Positions 34,107-43,475 of a DNA stretch of 60,476 bases are shown here, piece by piece. Numbering within the stretch: position 1 is the stretch's first letter; each line of letters begins with the position of its first letter. This DNA is from Caproicibacter sp002399225 (GTDB lineage Bacteria > Bacillota > Clostridia > Oscillospirales > Acutalibacteraceae). The position numbers were made by a program, and so were the translations under genes. Under the pieces are notes generated by a model. The model saw nothing but the letters and a program-made list of their open reading frames with translations. It ran no database searches and was not told where the DNA came from. The stretch is from assembly GCA_036756705.1 (NCBI GenBank), contig DAIOKN010000011.1:1-60476 (forward strand), written 5' to 3'.

Positions 34107-35297
34107 TTAATAACCGATGCAGGCTTTCATCCAATCGGTAGTGACAAAACTTGCCGGGTTTCCATAATTGGCATCAGCCACCGACTTCAGGTTTGCAAGG
34201 GTCGTACCCGATTTAAGTTTGCTCTGCTCAATCAGGGAAGCGGGCATCTCAACCCATGCGGTCGGCTTTTTGGTCTTCAGATCGAGAATTTTATCGTACT
34301 GATTGTTCATTTCAAGGGCCAGCAGGCGGATTCCTTCCTCTCCGATGGAAGAAAAGTCACAGCAGGCGCAGGCTTTCCAAACGGAATCCTTCTCCAGCAT
34401 ATCCTGAATATCCGTGTTGCAGATATCGACCGATACCATCGGTATCTTCTTGCCGGACTCCATAATGGCCTTGTAGCAGCCGCGTGCATAGCAGTCATAG
34501 CAAACCCACACCGCATCAATCTGGCCGGGCTTAAATTTTGCAAGCGTTGCGGTCATCACATCATACATCGAGCTTTCGGCATTGTTCAGGTCGGTCGGGC
34601 CGATAGTCTGAACCGTGTGGATGAGGCCTTTCTTTTCATATTCCGCATACCCGACCTCTCTGCGGTCAAATGGCGAAAGGTAATTCGGGCCGACCCAGAC
34701 TTTCAGGATGTTGACCGGTTTTTTGCCCGGAGCGATATCGGCACATATGTATTTCAGCAGTTCTCTGGCATAATCCGCATCGCTCTGGAAAAACTGGGTG
34801 ATTCCCTGGATGGTTTTCGTGTCGCCTTTGGAATCCTTAAACTGTGTGTCAAAGGTTACGATTTTCAGCTTTGGGTACTTCTTGGCAATACCGCTTAAAA
34901 AGCTGTAGGCATAATTCTGCCCGCCGTGCGAGACAAACAGACCGTCGTAGCCCGACTCCGCACAGGTATTGATGTAATCCTGCCACTTGGAATCGTCGCC
35001 GTTAGAGAAATACACGTCGCAGGTCATGCCCAAAGCTTTTGCGGTCTTGACGCATTGATCCGCACAGAGCTGAAAGATGTCGCTGGTAGCCAGGTTCAGA
35101 ATGTATGCAACCTTTTTACCCGCCAACGGCGATTTGGACTTGCTTGCCTCGGCGCTGCCGGTGGACGAAGCACCAGATTCCGGTGTGGCGCCCGTTGCTT
35201 TGGAAGCGCCGCCGGATGAACCCGCGCTGCATCCAACCATGCAGCCGATCAGAACAACCGACAAGAAGACTCCCATGATCCTCCTGAATTTTTTCAT
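34107..35297 (-). CDS. Sugar ABC transporter substrate-binding lipoprotein
   Basis: 396 residues: signal peptide with lipobox-like GCMVGC, Ala/Ser-rich linker, then a periplasmic-binding type 1 fold (AYILNLATSDIFQLCADQC). Together with the kinase, isomerase and aldolase, it probably binds 5-methylthioribose or 5-deoxyribose. This is an inference from context. ATG 35297 follows GGAGGAGGAG. Confidence 0.9.
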   Translation of the reverse strand: MKKFRRIMGVFLSVVLIGCMVGCSAGSSGGASKATGATPESGASSTGSAEASKSKSPLAGKKVAYILNLATSDIFQLCADQCVKTAKALGMTCDVYFSNGDDSKWQDYINTCAESGYDGLFVSHGGQNYAYSFLSGIAKKYPKLKIVTFDTQFKDSKGDTKTIQGITQFFQSDADYARELLKYICADIAPGKKPVNILKVWVGPNYLSPFDRREVGYAEYEKKGLIHTVQTIGPTDLNNAESSMYDVMTATLAKFKPGQIDAVWVCYDCYARGCYKAIMESGKKIPMVSVDICNTDIQDMLEKDSVWKACACCDFSSIGEEGIRLLALEMNNQYDKILDLKTKKPTAWVEMPASLIEQSKLKSGTTLANLKSVADANYGNPASFVTTDWMKACIGY

Positions 35298-35666
35298 ATT
35301 TCTCCTCCTCCACTTTTTTAGAAATAAAATTTCCAAATGTTAACAACAATATAAATCTAACACGATGATTTTTGTTTGTAAACATTTCTGTTGTATTTTT
35401 TTGTATTTTTTTTATATTTGTTTATTTACGATAAATTTATATCTTTAGATTTGTAAATATTTTACATTCAAGCGTTGCATTTTTTATTTTAAATATGAAT
35501 AAATATCTAGTTTCTTCTTTTGATCCTCAGATTATTTTGGAGAGATTCATTGATCCATTGAGAAATAAATCTTTGACATTTGTGCCAAAAATACAAAAAT
35601 CATTTTTAAAGTTCTTTAATAAAAATAATTTGGAAAAAAGTTTCTATTTTTTTGTTTTTGTTGTTT
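35298..35666. other. AT-rich promoter region of the pentose importer operon
   Basis: About 370 bp, unusually AT-rich, with no credible gene. It separates the mutarotase gene from the binding-protein gene and presumably holds the importer promoter. A GTTTGTAAAC-like element at about 35380 could be an operator. Confidence 0.4.
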
Positions 35667-36101
35667 TTACAGACAGCCTTTCTGCAAAATCAAACATGCA
35701 TAAAGAGACATTTCCGTGGTGGCTACAACCGCATAGGCTTGTTTCGCTTTCTCATAAAAAGCAAACCGGTCAATCATGCCGCAGCATCCCGCGCCCCGCT
35801 CTTCATGTTTTGCAACGATTTTTTTAAATTTCTCCCAAATTGGCGTCTCCAAGGCTCGGTCACATGCCTGTTTGTCCATGATCAGTACCGGGTGTTCCAC
35901 AGAATCCAGCGGGAAAAAGTGCAGAACGGCATCCAGCAGATCCACAGCCCGCACACCGTCTGCCCGAATCAAATTATGGTTTTTCGCGCAGGAAGCAGCG
36001 GGAAAATTTGCATCGCCGATCACCAGCGTATCTCCATGGCCCATCTCATCGAGGACTTTCAGCAGCCCGGGGGAAAGACAGGCTGGAATTCCTTTCAGCA
36101 T
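35667..36101 (-). CDS. RbsD/FucU-family sugar mutarotase
   Basis: 144 residues matching FucU/RbsD: opening MLKGIPACLSPGLLKVLDEMGHGD, catalytic His in GHGD, and IGDANFPA. These enzymes interconvert sugar anomers or ring forms. Here it would supply the form taken by the kinase. AAGGAAGG precedes the ATG. It lies upstream of, and on the same strand as, the importer operon. Confidence 0.93.
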   Translation of the reverse strand: MLKGIPACLSPGLLKVLDEMGHGDTLVIGDANFPAASCAKNHNLIRADGVRAVDLLDAVLHFFPLDSVEHPVLIMDKQACDRALETPIWEKFKKIVAKHEERGAGCCGMIDRFAFYEKAKQAYAVVATTEMSLYACLILQKGCL

Positions 36102-36262
36102 AAATCATCCTTCCTTTCTTTGAATAAAATTCTTTTTATTTAATATACCATTGCATTTTTCATAGTTCAAGACTTATTATAGCAGAATATATAGCTAATT
36201 TATACATATTTTGTCGATAAATGTTTTTTTGTGTCTGTTTCAATCGAATTTGCTCTTTTTTC

Positions 36263-36291
36263 TTGACTTTTCCAAACTATTCCAATATGAT
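36263..36291 (+). promoter_or_regulatory. dhaK promoter
   Basis: -35 TTGACT (36263-36268) and -10 TATGAT (36286-36291) at 17-bp spacing, 50 bp before the dhaK start. Confidence 0.8.
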
Positions 36292-36341
36292 AAAGAAAAG
36301 ATTTTTAAATCGGTGGAAGGCCAAGGAAGGGTGTTGAGAAT

Positions 36342-37337
36342 ATGAAAAAGATTATAAATGCCCCTGAGGATTATACAGACGACATGCTGCGCGGCATTTA
36401 CGCCGCCCATCCTAAACAAGTGAAGTATATCGACAATGATCTGCGCTGTTACTGCATCGCCCAAAAAAAGGCGGGCAAAGTGGCTATTGTCACCGGCGGC
36501 GGAACCGGCCATCTGCCCTTGTTCCTCGGCTATGTTGGAGAAAACATGCTGGATGGCTGCGGCGTCGGCAGCGTTTTTCAGTCTCCTTCCGCAGAGCAGA
36601 TTTACAAGATCAGCAAAGGGGTGGAGTCCGGCGCCGGTGTCCTCTATCTTTATGGGAACTACACGGGTGACATCATGAATTTCGATATGGCTGCTGAACT
36701 GTGCGAAGCGGACGACCTTCCGACACGCTCCATTGTCGGGGCAGACGACGTGGCCTCCAACCGGGACCCTGCCCTCCGCCGGGGCATTGCAGGCATCTTT
36801 TTCCTTTACAAATGCGCCGGCGCAAAAGCCGCCCTGCACGGAACTCTGGATGAAGTCCTGGCCGCCGCTCAGAAGGCCAAAGACAACACCCGCACCGTCG
36901 GATTTGCACTGACTCCCTGCACGATTCCCGAGGTCGGCCACCCGAATTTCACGCTGGGAGAAAATGAAATGGCAATGGGGATGGGAATTCACGGCGAGCC
37001 CGGCATCTGGAACGGACCGGTGAAGACGGCCGAGGAACTTGCCGAGGAATCCCTTCACCTGATTTTGGAAGATATGCCTGTCTCCTCCGGGGAAGAGGTT
37101 TGTACGCTGATCAATGGCCTCGGCGCCACTTCTCTGGAAGAGCTGTACATTCTTAACGGATCGGTTGCGAAAATTCTCGGTTCAAAAGGCATTCGGAGCT
37201 ACCGCACCTTCGTCGGCGAATACGCCACGTCAATGGAAATGGCCGGCGCCTCCGTCTCCCTCTGCAAAATTGCAGACGAGGAAATGAGACAGCAGATTGA
37301 CCTGCCGGTCTGCACACCATTTTACTGCCAAAAATAA
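36342..37337 (+). CDS. dhaK: Dihydroxyacetone kinase subunit DhaK
   Basis: 331 residues. It has GGGTGHLPLFLGYVG for the substrate site and the covalent-binding His in MGMGIHGEPG. It binds dihydroxyacetone (or a related keto sugar) as a hemiaminal. Its partner DhaL follows at 14 bp. It is divergent from the fucU-importer genes, and its product DHAP is also the product of the class II aldolase. No DhaM gene follows. Confidence 0.95.
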   Translation: MKKIINAPEDYTDDMLRGIYAAHPKQVKYIDNDLRCYCIAQKKAGKVAIVTGGGTGHLPLFLGYVGENMLDGCGVGSVFQSPSAEQIYKISKGVESGAGVLYLYGNYTGDIMNFDMAAELCEADDLPTRSIVGADDVASNRDPALRRGIAGIFFLYKCAGAKAALHGTLDEVLAAAQKAKDNTRTVGFALTPCTIPEVGHPNFTLGENEMAMGMGIHGEPGIWNGPVKTAEELAEESLHLILEDMPVSSGEEVCTLINGLGATSLEELYILNGSVAKILGSKGIRSYRTFVGEYATSMEMAGASVSLCKIADEEMRQQIDLPVCTPFYCQK

Positions 37338-37350
37338 GGGGTCCTGAAAA

Positions 37351-37995
37351 ATGAATACGGTTACGGTTCAGCAGTTGCCCGCGCTGTTCGCGGAAGTAAG
37401 CCGGATTTTTGACGAAAAAAAAGAAGAGCTGTGTGCTCTGGACGCCAAAACGGGCGATGGAGACCTCGGGCTCACCATGAGCAAGGGGTTCGGCGCGCTG
37501 CCCGGCCTGCTAAAGGACAATGCGGAAGAGAACGATGTCGGGAAAAGCCTGATGAAGACCGCTATCCGGATGTCCTCCGTCGTCCCCTCTACCATGGGAA
37601 CGCTGATGGCCTCCGGCCTTCTGGAAGGAGGAAAAGCCCTGAAAGGGGCAAAGGAAATGGGCAGTAAGGAATTCTGCACATTTCTTTCGGGGTTTGCAGC
37701 CGGAATCCAAAAACGCGGAAAATGCAAAAGAGGCGATCGGACCCTTTTAGATGCCATTGGCCCGGCCGCCGAGGAAGCGGGAAAAGCCCTGGCCCAGCGC
37801 CCTTCCGCCCGACTTTCCGAAGTGGTCTGCGAAGCGGTCCAGGGCGCGCGCGGGGGGGTAGAAGCCACCAGAAAGATGACGCCCAAATTTGGAAAAGCCG
37901 CTGTCTTTGCGGAAAAGGCGGTCGGTACCCCCGATCAGGGTGCTCTCGCCGGATTTTATCTGCTGCTTGGGATGAAAAACGGCATTGGCAAATGA
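37351..37995 (+). CDS. dhaL: Dihydroxyacetone kinase subunit DhaL
   Basis: 214 residues. The nucleotide/Mg-binding Asp cluster DAKTGDGDLGLTM lies near residue 28-40. Other features are SSVVPSTMGTLM and KRGDRTLLDAIGPA, typical of DhaL. It transfers phosphate from bound nucleotide to the DhaK substrate. Recharging by DhaM or by exchange with ATP cannot be decided from this window. Confidence 0.94.
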   Translation: MNTVTVQQLPALFAEVSRIFDEKKEELCALDAKTGDGDLGLTMSKGFGALPGLLKDNAEENDVGKSLMKTAIRMSSVVPSTMGTLMASGLLEGGKALKGAKEMGSKEFCTFLSGFAAGIQKRGKCKRGDRTLLDAIGPAAEEAGKALAQRPSARLSEVVCEAVQGARGGVEATRKMTPKFGKAAVFAEKAVGTPDQGALAGFYLLLGMKNGIGK

Positions 37996-38006
37996 AGCGC
38001 AGGTGG

Positions 38007-38075
38007 AGAGAAAAAGCAGGTTCTTTCCTGCGGCCATTTTTGGCCGCAGGAAAGAACCTGCTTTTTCTCTTCTTA
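38007..38075. terminator. 30-bp perfect hairpin between dhaL and nagA
   Basis: The arms 38007-38036 and 38041-38070 are exact complements around a TTTT loop. The stem is flanked by an A-run and a T-run, so it can stop both converging genes. It is much longer than an ordinary terminator. Confidence 0.9.
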
Positions 38076-38082
38076 GAACCGT

Positions 38083-39228
38083 TTAGCCCGCTTTCCCGCG
38101 GAAGTCCGCGGCAACTTTTCCCGCCTTGATCACCAAGACAAGGTTCCGGTTCCGATCCAGTACAACCAAATCGGCCAGCTTCCCCTCCCGGATGCTCCCG
38201 ATCTCCCGGTCTGCACCGATTTCTTTTGCAGGGTTGATCGTTGCGGATTTAATCACCTGGCGCAGCGGGATTCCATAATGGAGCAGATTTTTTACTTCGC
38301 TGTACAGATTTGTGGTTGAACCCGCAATCGTTCCGTCCGCCAGCCTTGCCTTTCCATTTTGAACAAAAACCTTTTGGCCGCCCAGCTCCGAAACCCCGTC
38401 TGGCATCCCGGCGGCCCGCATGGAATCGCTGACAATGACGGTCCGGTCTTCCCCCAGAAGCCGGAATGCCGTGCGCAGCACGGCGGGGTGAATGTGAAAC
38501 CCGTCGCAGATAAGTTCCGCCCGCACCCGGTCGTCGTCAAAGACCGCGCCGACCGCGCCGGGTTCGCGGTGATGAAAGCCGGTCATCGCATTGAACAGAT
38601 GGGTCACATGGGAAATGCCCCGCCGGAACGCTTCTTTCGCCTGCTCATAGTCCGCTTCGGAATGAGCCAGCGACACTCTGCAGAACGGACTGACATGTTC
38701 AATAAATTCCATGCCGCCCTCACGCTCCGGCGCCATATCAACCAGCTTGATAACTCCTCCGTATTCCCCGTTCAAAGCCTGAAATTCTTTCCAGTCCGGA
38801 AGGCGCACAAACTGCTCTTTCTGCGAGCCTTTCCTGCGCGGCGAGATATAGGGCCCCTCCAAATTCACGCCCCGGACGGACGCCCCGGCGGGCGGATGCT
38901 CCATGCAGTCCTTCGCAGCGGAAAGGGCCGCCCGAATCCGCGCGGGCGAAACCGTCATGGTCGCCGGACAGAACGAAGTGATGCCTTCCGTAATCAGATG
39001 GCCCGCCATCCGCGCTACAGCTTCCCGTGTTCCGTCGCAGAGATCGGCCCCCGCGCAGCCGTGAAGATGAAGGTCCACAAAGCCCGGAACGATCAGGCAA
39101 CCGGTCAGATCCATGCCGTCTCCCGGCAGGTCTGGCGAAATCCGGGCAATCCTCTCCCCCGAAACGGCAAGGTCGGCCCGCACCAGGTTAAAATTGTCGT
39201 CCAACAATTCTGCATTCTGAAGAAGCAT
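38083..39228 (-). CDS. nagA: N-acetylglucosamine-6-phosphate deacetylase
   Basis: 381 residues of the amidohydrolase fold. It has VDLHLHG, THLFNAMTGFHHREPG and the catalytic Asp in VIVSDSMRAAG. It releases acetate from GlcNAc-6-phosphate, giving glucosamine-6-phosphate for NagB. It follows nagB by 6 bp and ends the leftward operon at a strong terminator. Confidence 0.95.
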   Translation of the reverse strand: MLLQNAELLDDNFNLVRADLAVSGERIARISPDLPGDGMDLTGCLIVPGFVDLHLHGCAGADLCDGTREAVARMAGHLITEGITSFCPATMTVSPARIRAALSAAKDCMEHPPAGASVRGVNLEGPYISPRRKGSQKEQFVRLPDWKEFQALNGEYGGVIKLVDMAPEREGGMEFIEHVSPFCRVSLAHSEADYEQAKEAFRRGISHVTHLFNAMTGFHHREPGAVGAVFDDDRVRAELICDGFHIHPAVLRTAFRLLGEDRTVIVSDSMRAAGMPDGVSELGGQKVFVQNGKARLADGTIAGSTTNLYSEVKNLLHYGIPLRQVIKSATINPAKEIGADREIGSIREGKLADLVVLDRNRNLVLVIKAGKVAADFRGKAG

Positions 39229-39234
39229 GGAACC

Positions 39235-39984
39235 TCATCCTTTCACCGGGTGTCTTTGCCGGGCAAGCCTCAGCGCGTCGCTGTCCGCCACGACTGTGGC
39301 ATTGGGATGCAACTGTAAAATTGAGGCTGGAATTTCCGGTGTAACGGGACCGTACAGCGCTTTTTCCAGAATTTCCGCCTTTCCGGCGCCGCTGACCACC
39401 AGCAGAATCTTTTTCGCCTGCATAATTGCCTTGATTCCCATTGTGACGGCAAACTTAGGCACCTCGTCAATACTGTTAAAGAAGCGGGAATTATCCGAAA
39501 TTGTTTTTTGTTTGAGCGCGACCTGATGAGTCATCTTATCAAAGCTTTCGCCCGGTTCGTTAAACCCAATATGCCCGGTTTTACCGAGTCCGAGAAGCTG
39601 CAGATCGATTCCTCCGAGTGCAGAGATCAGGGCATCGTACCGCGCGCATTCCCGATCCATATCCTCTGCAAGCCCATTCGGCAGGAAGGTGTTTGTCGGG
39701 CGGATATTGATCTGCTGAAAGAAATTCTTCCACATGTAAGAATGGTAGCTTTGCGGATTTTCCGGACTCAGGCCACAGTATTCGTCCAGATTTACACTTC
39801 TGACTCCGCTGAAATCAAGGTCGCCTTTCCTGTACCATTCAATCAGCTGCCGGTAAACGCCAAGCGGCGTGGAGCCCGTCGCAAGCCCTAGAACGCTCTG
39901 CGGAAACAAAATGACCTGCGCCGAGACCAGATTGGCCGCCTTCCGGCTCATCTCCTGGTAATCCGGCGCTTCTATAATTTTCAT
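39235..39984 (-). CDS. nagB: Glucosamine-6-phosphate deaminase
   Basis: About 249 residues: ATGSTPLGVYRQL (phosphate loop), NLDEYCGL, catalytic HIGFNEPG. It converts glucosamine-6-phosphate into fructose-6-phosphate and ammonia. Start ATG 39984 is 9 bp after GGGGAG; 39990 and 40011 are alternatives. It is 48 bp downstream of cutC and 6 bp upstream of nagA. Confidence 0.95.
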   Translation of the reverse strand: MKIIEAPDYQEMSRKAANLVSAQVILFPQSVLGLATGSTPLGVYRQLIEWYRKGDLDFSGVRSVNLDEYCGLSPENPQSYHSYMWKNFFQQINIRPTNTFLPNGLAEDMDRECARYDALISALGGIDLQLLGLGKTGHIGFNEPGESFDKMTHQVALKQKTISDNSRFFNSIDEVPKFAVTMGIKAIMQAKKILLVVSGAGKAEILEKALYGPVTPEIPASILQLHPNATVVADSDALRLARQRHPVKG

Positions 39985-40032
39985 TTTCATTTGCTCCCCT
40001 TTTTCAGACATGGAAATCTGCCCGCATGCCAG

Positions 40033-40782
40033 TCATTCACGTACAAGGGATTCCCGCATCCTCTGCACCTGATTTTTGTCGATCAAGCTGTAACGATCTT
40101 CCGGCGGATAAAGCATCCCGCCGAAGTAAATGGCCGGATTTCCCGAGGCAGAGCGGTCGTAAACCGTTTTTTGAGGCGCGATATGCACCTGCGAGCAGCC
40201 TGTCAGCGAGACGACCTGCCGAAGGTTGCGGGCCGTGATTCCGGCACCGGGCAGAATCTGAATTCTGCCCCGCGCATATTGGTTCATCGCGCCGACGGTT
40301 TCCGCACCTTCAAAAACCGAAGAAGACTGGCCGCTGGTCAGGATCCGCTTGACCCCGATTTCGCAGAGCATATCGATAGCCTCTTTCCAATCCGGGACCA
40401 CGTCGATGGCCCGGTGAAAAACCGATTCCCGGTCCCCGATGATCTCCATCATCGCCCGGCAGCGCTCCAGGTCCACCATTCCGTTTTCTTTTAGAAAGCC
40501 GAACACGATTCCGTCCGCGCCATGCTCCAGCAGGATTTTTGCATCCGCCAAAGCGGTCTTATACTCCGCTTCTGTGTAGCAGAATCCTCCCTCGCGGGGG
40601 CGGACCATGGTCATAATCGGAAGAGCCGTCGCTTTTTTGGCTACTTCAAGCTCCCCTGCCGTCGGCGTCAGACCGCCTTGAAAAAGGTTGGAGTTCAACT
40701 CCACCCGGTCGGCCCCCGCCTTGTAAGATTCAATGACGTCATCCGCCGAACCGCAACAGACTTCAACAGTTATTTTTCGCAT
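40033..40782 (-). CDS. cutC: CutC family protein
   Basis: 249 residues, TIM-barrel CutC family (EVCCGSADD, ADRVELNSNLFQGGLTP, MVRPREGGFCY, VFHRAIDV). It was first linked to copper tolerance, but that role is doubtful and the biochemical activity is unknown. Here it lies between a ROK regulator and nagB, which hints at a sugar-related rather than copper-related role. Confidence 0.93.
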   Translation of the reverse strand: MRKITVEVCCGSADDVIESYKAGADRVELNSNLFQGGLTPTAGELEVAKKATALPIMTMVRPREGGFCYTEAEYKTALADAKILLEHGADGIVFGFLKENGMVDLERCRAMMEIIGDRESVFHRAIDVVPDWKEAIDMLCEIGVKRILTSGQSSSVFEGAETVGAMNQYARGRIQILPGAGITARNLRQVVSLTGCSQVHIAPQKTVYDRSASGNPAIYFGGMLYPPEDRYSLIDKNQVQRMRESLVRE

Positions 40783-40800
40783 GTAATTCTCTCCTTGTGA

Positions 40801-41967
40801 TTACAGGATCTTGTCCAGAATACTATAGAATGCAAGCGTTCCCGCCCCGATCATCGTCCCGTTTGGACCGAGTCTGGAAACTCTGACCAGAGGGCCGTCA
40901 TCCCCCCCGCCCCTGCAAAAGCGATCCAGAATGATCTCTTTATAAATCCGGTGTTCCTCCAAAAGGCGGCCGCACAGAATAATGATATCGGGAGAATAGG
41001 TGCCTCCCAGAAGATGGAGGGCGATCGAGACATATCCCAGAACCTGGTCGATCAGATTGATGGCCCAGGGTTCTTTCTCCAAATATGCTTGAAACACATC
41101 GTCGAGAGTCGCATCCTCCCTGACGGTTCTCGCTTCCCGCAGGATCGCCCAGTCCGCCATATAAGCCTGCAGGCAGCCCCGCTTTCCGCATTCACACATG
41201 TTTCCTCCGGACGGATTCATGCAGATATGCCCGATTTCGCCGGCCATGTTGGCCCGGCCCCGGTAAAGCTTATGATCGATCACAGCGGAGGAACCGATGC
41301 CGGAGCCCATGGTCAGCACAACACTGGATTTATAATCTTTTCCAAGGCCAAACATATCTTCCGCGACGCCATGGGCTTTGACCTCATTGTCAACAACGAT
41401 ATCATCGATTCCCGTCAGCGGCCGCAGGATCTCCGCTACGGCGACATTGTTCCACTTCATCTGGGAAGAGAAACGGATCGTATCATTCTCGATCAGCCCG
41501 GGGCAGGCCACACCGACCGCCCGGATGACCGGCAGATTCTTATTTTCAGAAAGGATCTGCATCACCATCTCCGCAACGCATCTGAGGACATGTTCCGGGG
41601 AACTGCTGCCGAAATTTCGTTTTTCCTCCAGCTTTTTTAAGACCTGGCCTTTGAAGTTGATGATGCCGGTACAGATTCGGTCGCGGTCGATTTCCACCCC
41701 AACGCTCAAGAAGTTATTGGAAGCCACACGCAGCAGCTTTGGCTTCCGCCCAACCGTGTTTGTCTGCTCTCCGCTGTCTTCCTCGCGAACAATTCCAAGT
41801 TTCACCAGCCCATCCACAATGCGTCCGACAGACATCAGACTCATATTGGTCAACCTGGCAATCTGCAAACGGGAGACACATCCCTTTCGGTGAATAATGG
41901 AAAAAACCAGCTCCCGGTTTGATTTTCTCATGGAAAACTTGTCCAGCTTAACCCCTGGCTGAGTCAT
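40801..41967 (-). CDS. ROK-family transcriptional regulator (NagC/XylR-like)
   Basis: 388 residues: N-terminal winged helix (residues 12-75, CVSRLQIARLTNMSLMSVGR), then a ROK domain with GEIGHICMNPSGGNMCECGKRGCLQAY carrying the zinc-binding Cys cluster. As NagC-type regulators respond to amino sugars, it probably controls the nag genes after it and perhaps the whole scavenging run. It is on the same strand, 18 bp from cutC. Confidence 0.93.
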   Translation of the reverse strand: MTQPGVKLDKFSMRKSNRELVFSIIHRKGCVSRLQIARLTNMSLMSVGRIVDGLVKLGIVREEDSGEQTNTVGRKPKLLRVASNNFLSVGVEIDRDRICTGIINFKGQVLKKLEEKRNFGSSSPEHVLRCVAEMVMQILSENKNLPVIRAVGVACPGLIENDTIRFSSQMKWNNVAVAEILRPLTGIDDIVVDNEVKAHGVAEDMFGLGKDYKSSVVLTMGSGIGSSAVIDHKLYRGRANMAGEIGHICMNPSGGNMCECGKRGCLQAYMADWAILREARTVREDATLDDVFQAYLEKEPWAINLIDQVLGYVSIALHLLGGTYSPDIIILCGRLLEEHRIYKEIILDRFCRGGGDDGPLVRVSRLGPNGTMIGAGTLAFYSILDKIL

Positions 41968-42041
41968 TTCTTCGCCACCGCCTTCATAAAAAATATGGGG
42001 CCTCTTGAATCCCCCCGGACCCCTACAAGCAGAAGGGGAGT

Positions 42042-43457
42042 TCAGCAGGGCCGCGGCGCACTGTGAAGCAGCTCGTACAGAGTGGCAACAGGCGAACCGG
42101 TCGCGCCACAGCTCTGATGCTCAAAAAACGGCTTGTCAACCCAGGCCGTCCCGGCAATATCGATATGGAGCCATGGCCTCCCTTCGCAGAAAGCCCTGAC
42201 AAAAAGCCCGGCCGTGATGGTCCCACAGTAGCTTTCCCCCATATTTTTAATATCCGCGATTTTGCTTTTAAGAAGCTCCTCATATTCCGGGTAAATCGGC
42301 AGCCGCCAAAACTGTTCTTCGGAAAGGCCGGCTGCTTTCTGAAGCCTGTTCCACAAGGACTCGTCATCCGTCAGAACGCCCGCCGTGGTAAAACCAAGCG
42401 CACCCACAACCGCACCGGTCAGGGTTGCCAGATCCACAACGCGGGCGGCCTTTTCAATTCTGACGGCATAAGTGGCGGCATCGGCCAGAATCAGCCTTCC
42501 TTCCGCGTCGGTATTTTTGATTTCAATGGTTTTTCCCGACATGGAACGGAGTACGTCGCCAGGGAGAAAGCTCTGCCGCGAGATGCGGTTTTCACAGGCG
42601 GGTATCACGCCGACGACATTGACCTTCACCCGGTTTTTCGCCAGCGCGAAAACCGTCTGCGCCACCGCTGCACCGCCCGCCATATCCCCTTTGATCCCGG
42701 CCATGGAGTCCCGGCCTTTCAGGCAGTAACCGCCCGTGTCGCAGGTAACCCCTTTGCCCACCAAGGCGGTAAACGGAGCTTCGCCGTCCCCCCGGTAGCG
42801 GAGAACAATGAGGCGCGGCGGATTGCCGCTGCTTTTTCCTACGGCGAGAAGGGCACCCATCCCAAGGGCTTCCATCTGTCTTTCATCCAGCGCCTCGGCC
42901 TCGACACCGCACTCCCCCGCTTCTTTCAAAAGAGCATCTGCCATGGCGGCGGGCGTCAACCGGTTGGCCGGCGCATTGACGAGGTCTCTCGCCTTGATGA
43001 TGCCGTCCGCCAGAGTCTCCGCCTCCCGCAAAGTACGTTCCAGCGGCTGGGGCAACGGATGTTCCGAACTGCTCAGAAAGAAGTGAAAATTTTCTTTCCG
43101 CTCGTCAGTTCGGTAAATTTCATACCTGTAAAGGCCCAGTTTCATCCCAAGGACCGCAAAAGGGATCGCGCGCGCACCCATTTTTGCATCAGCCGCCGAA
43201 AGGTCAAAAAGAGCATCGTGAATATGATATTCCCGCAGCGTTTTTACGGCTTTTGCAACGGCATCCATCACCCGTCGCCCGGTAACGGTTCCCGGATCGC
43301 CGAGGCCGACATAAAGCCGCAGTCCGCAGCCCGTCAACCGTGGAAAGCAGGAAAAGGGTTCCGCAGTAAAATAATTCTTTACCGGCTCGTCGACGAAACC
43401 GATGCCGACCAGACGGACTTCATTCCGGGATTTTCCACTCAGGTCAATCTGAATCAT
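42042..43457 (-). CDS. pepA: Leucyl aminopeptidase (M17 family)
   Basis: 471 residues. The metal-binding C-terminal half has GKGVTCDTGGYCLKG, GDMAGGAAV and the NTDAEGRLILADA signature. A macro-like N-terminal domain precedes it. It is a cytoplasmic di-metal exopeptidase trimming imported peptides. Position right after the Opp genes supports peptide scavenging. ATG 43457 is 6 bp from GGAGGAG. Confidence 0.93.
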   Translation of the reverse strand: MIQIDLSGKSRNEVRLVGIGFVDEPVKNYFTAEPFSCFPRLTGCGLRLYVGLGDPGTVTGRRVMDAVAKAVKTLREYHIHDALFDLSAADAKMGARAIPFAVLGMKLGLYRYEIYRTDERKENFHFFLSSSEHPLPQPLERTLREAETLADGIIKARDLVNAPANRLTPAAMADALLKEAGECGVEAEALDERQMEALGMGALLAVGKSSGNPPRLIVLRYRGDGEAPFTALVGKGVTCDTGGYCLKGRDSMAGIKGDMAGGAAVAQTVFALAKNRVKVNVVGVIPACENRISRQSFLPGDVLRSMSGKTIEIKNTDAEGRLILADAATYAVRIEKAARVVDLATLTGAVVGALGFTTAGVLTDDESLWNRLQKAAGLSEEQFWRLPIYPEYEELLKSKIADIKNMGESYCGTITAGLFVRAFCEGRPWLHIDIAGTAWVDKPFFEHQSCGATGSPVATLYELLHSAPRPC

Positions 43458-43475
43458 GTGCAACTCCTCCTTCCA

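Noticed and set aside
35495..35827. 110-residue + strand frame
   Set aside because: AT-rich promoter DNA reading into the antisense of the mutarotase gene.
36240..37058. 272-residue minus-strand open frame
   Set aside because: Antisense to dhaK, with no domain or ribosome site.
38359..39318. 319-residue + strand open frame
   Set aside because: Antisense to nagA, without protein-family features.
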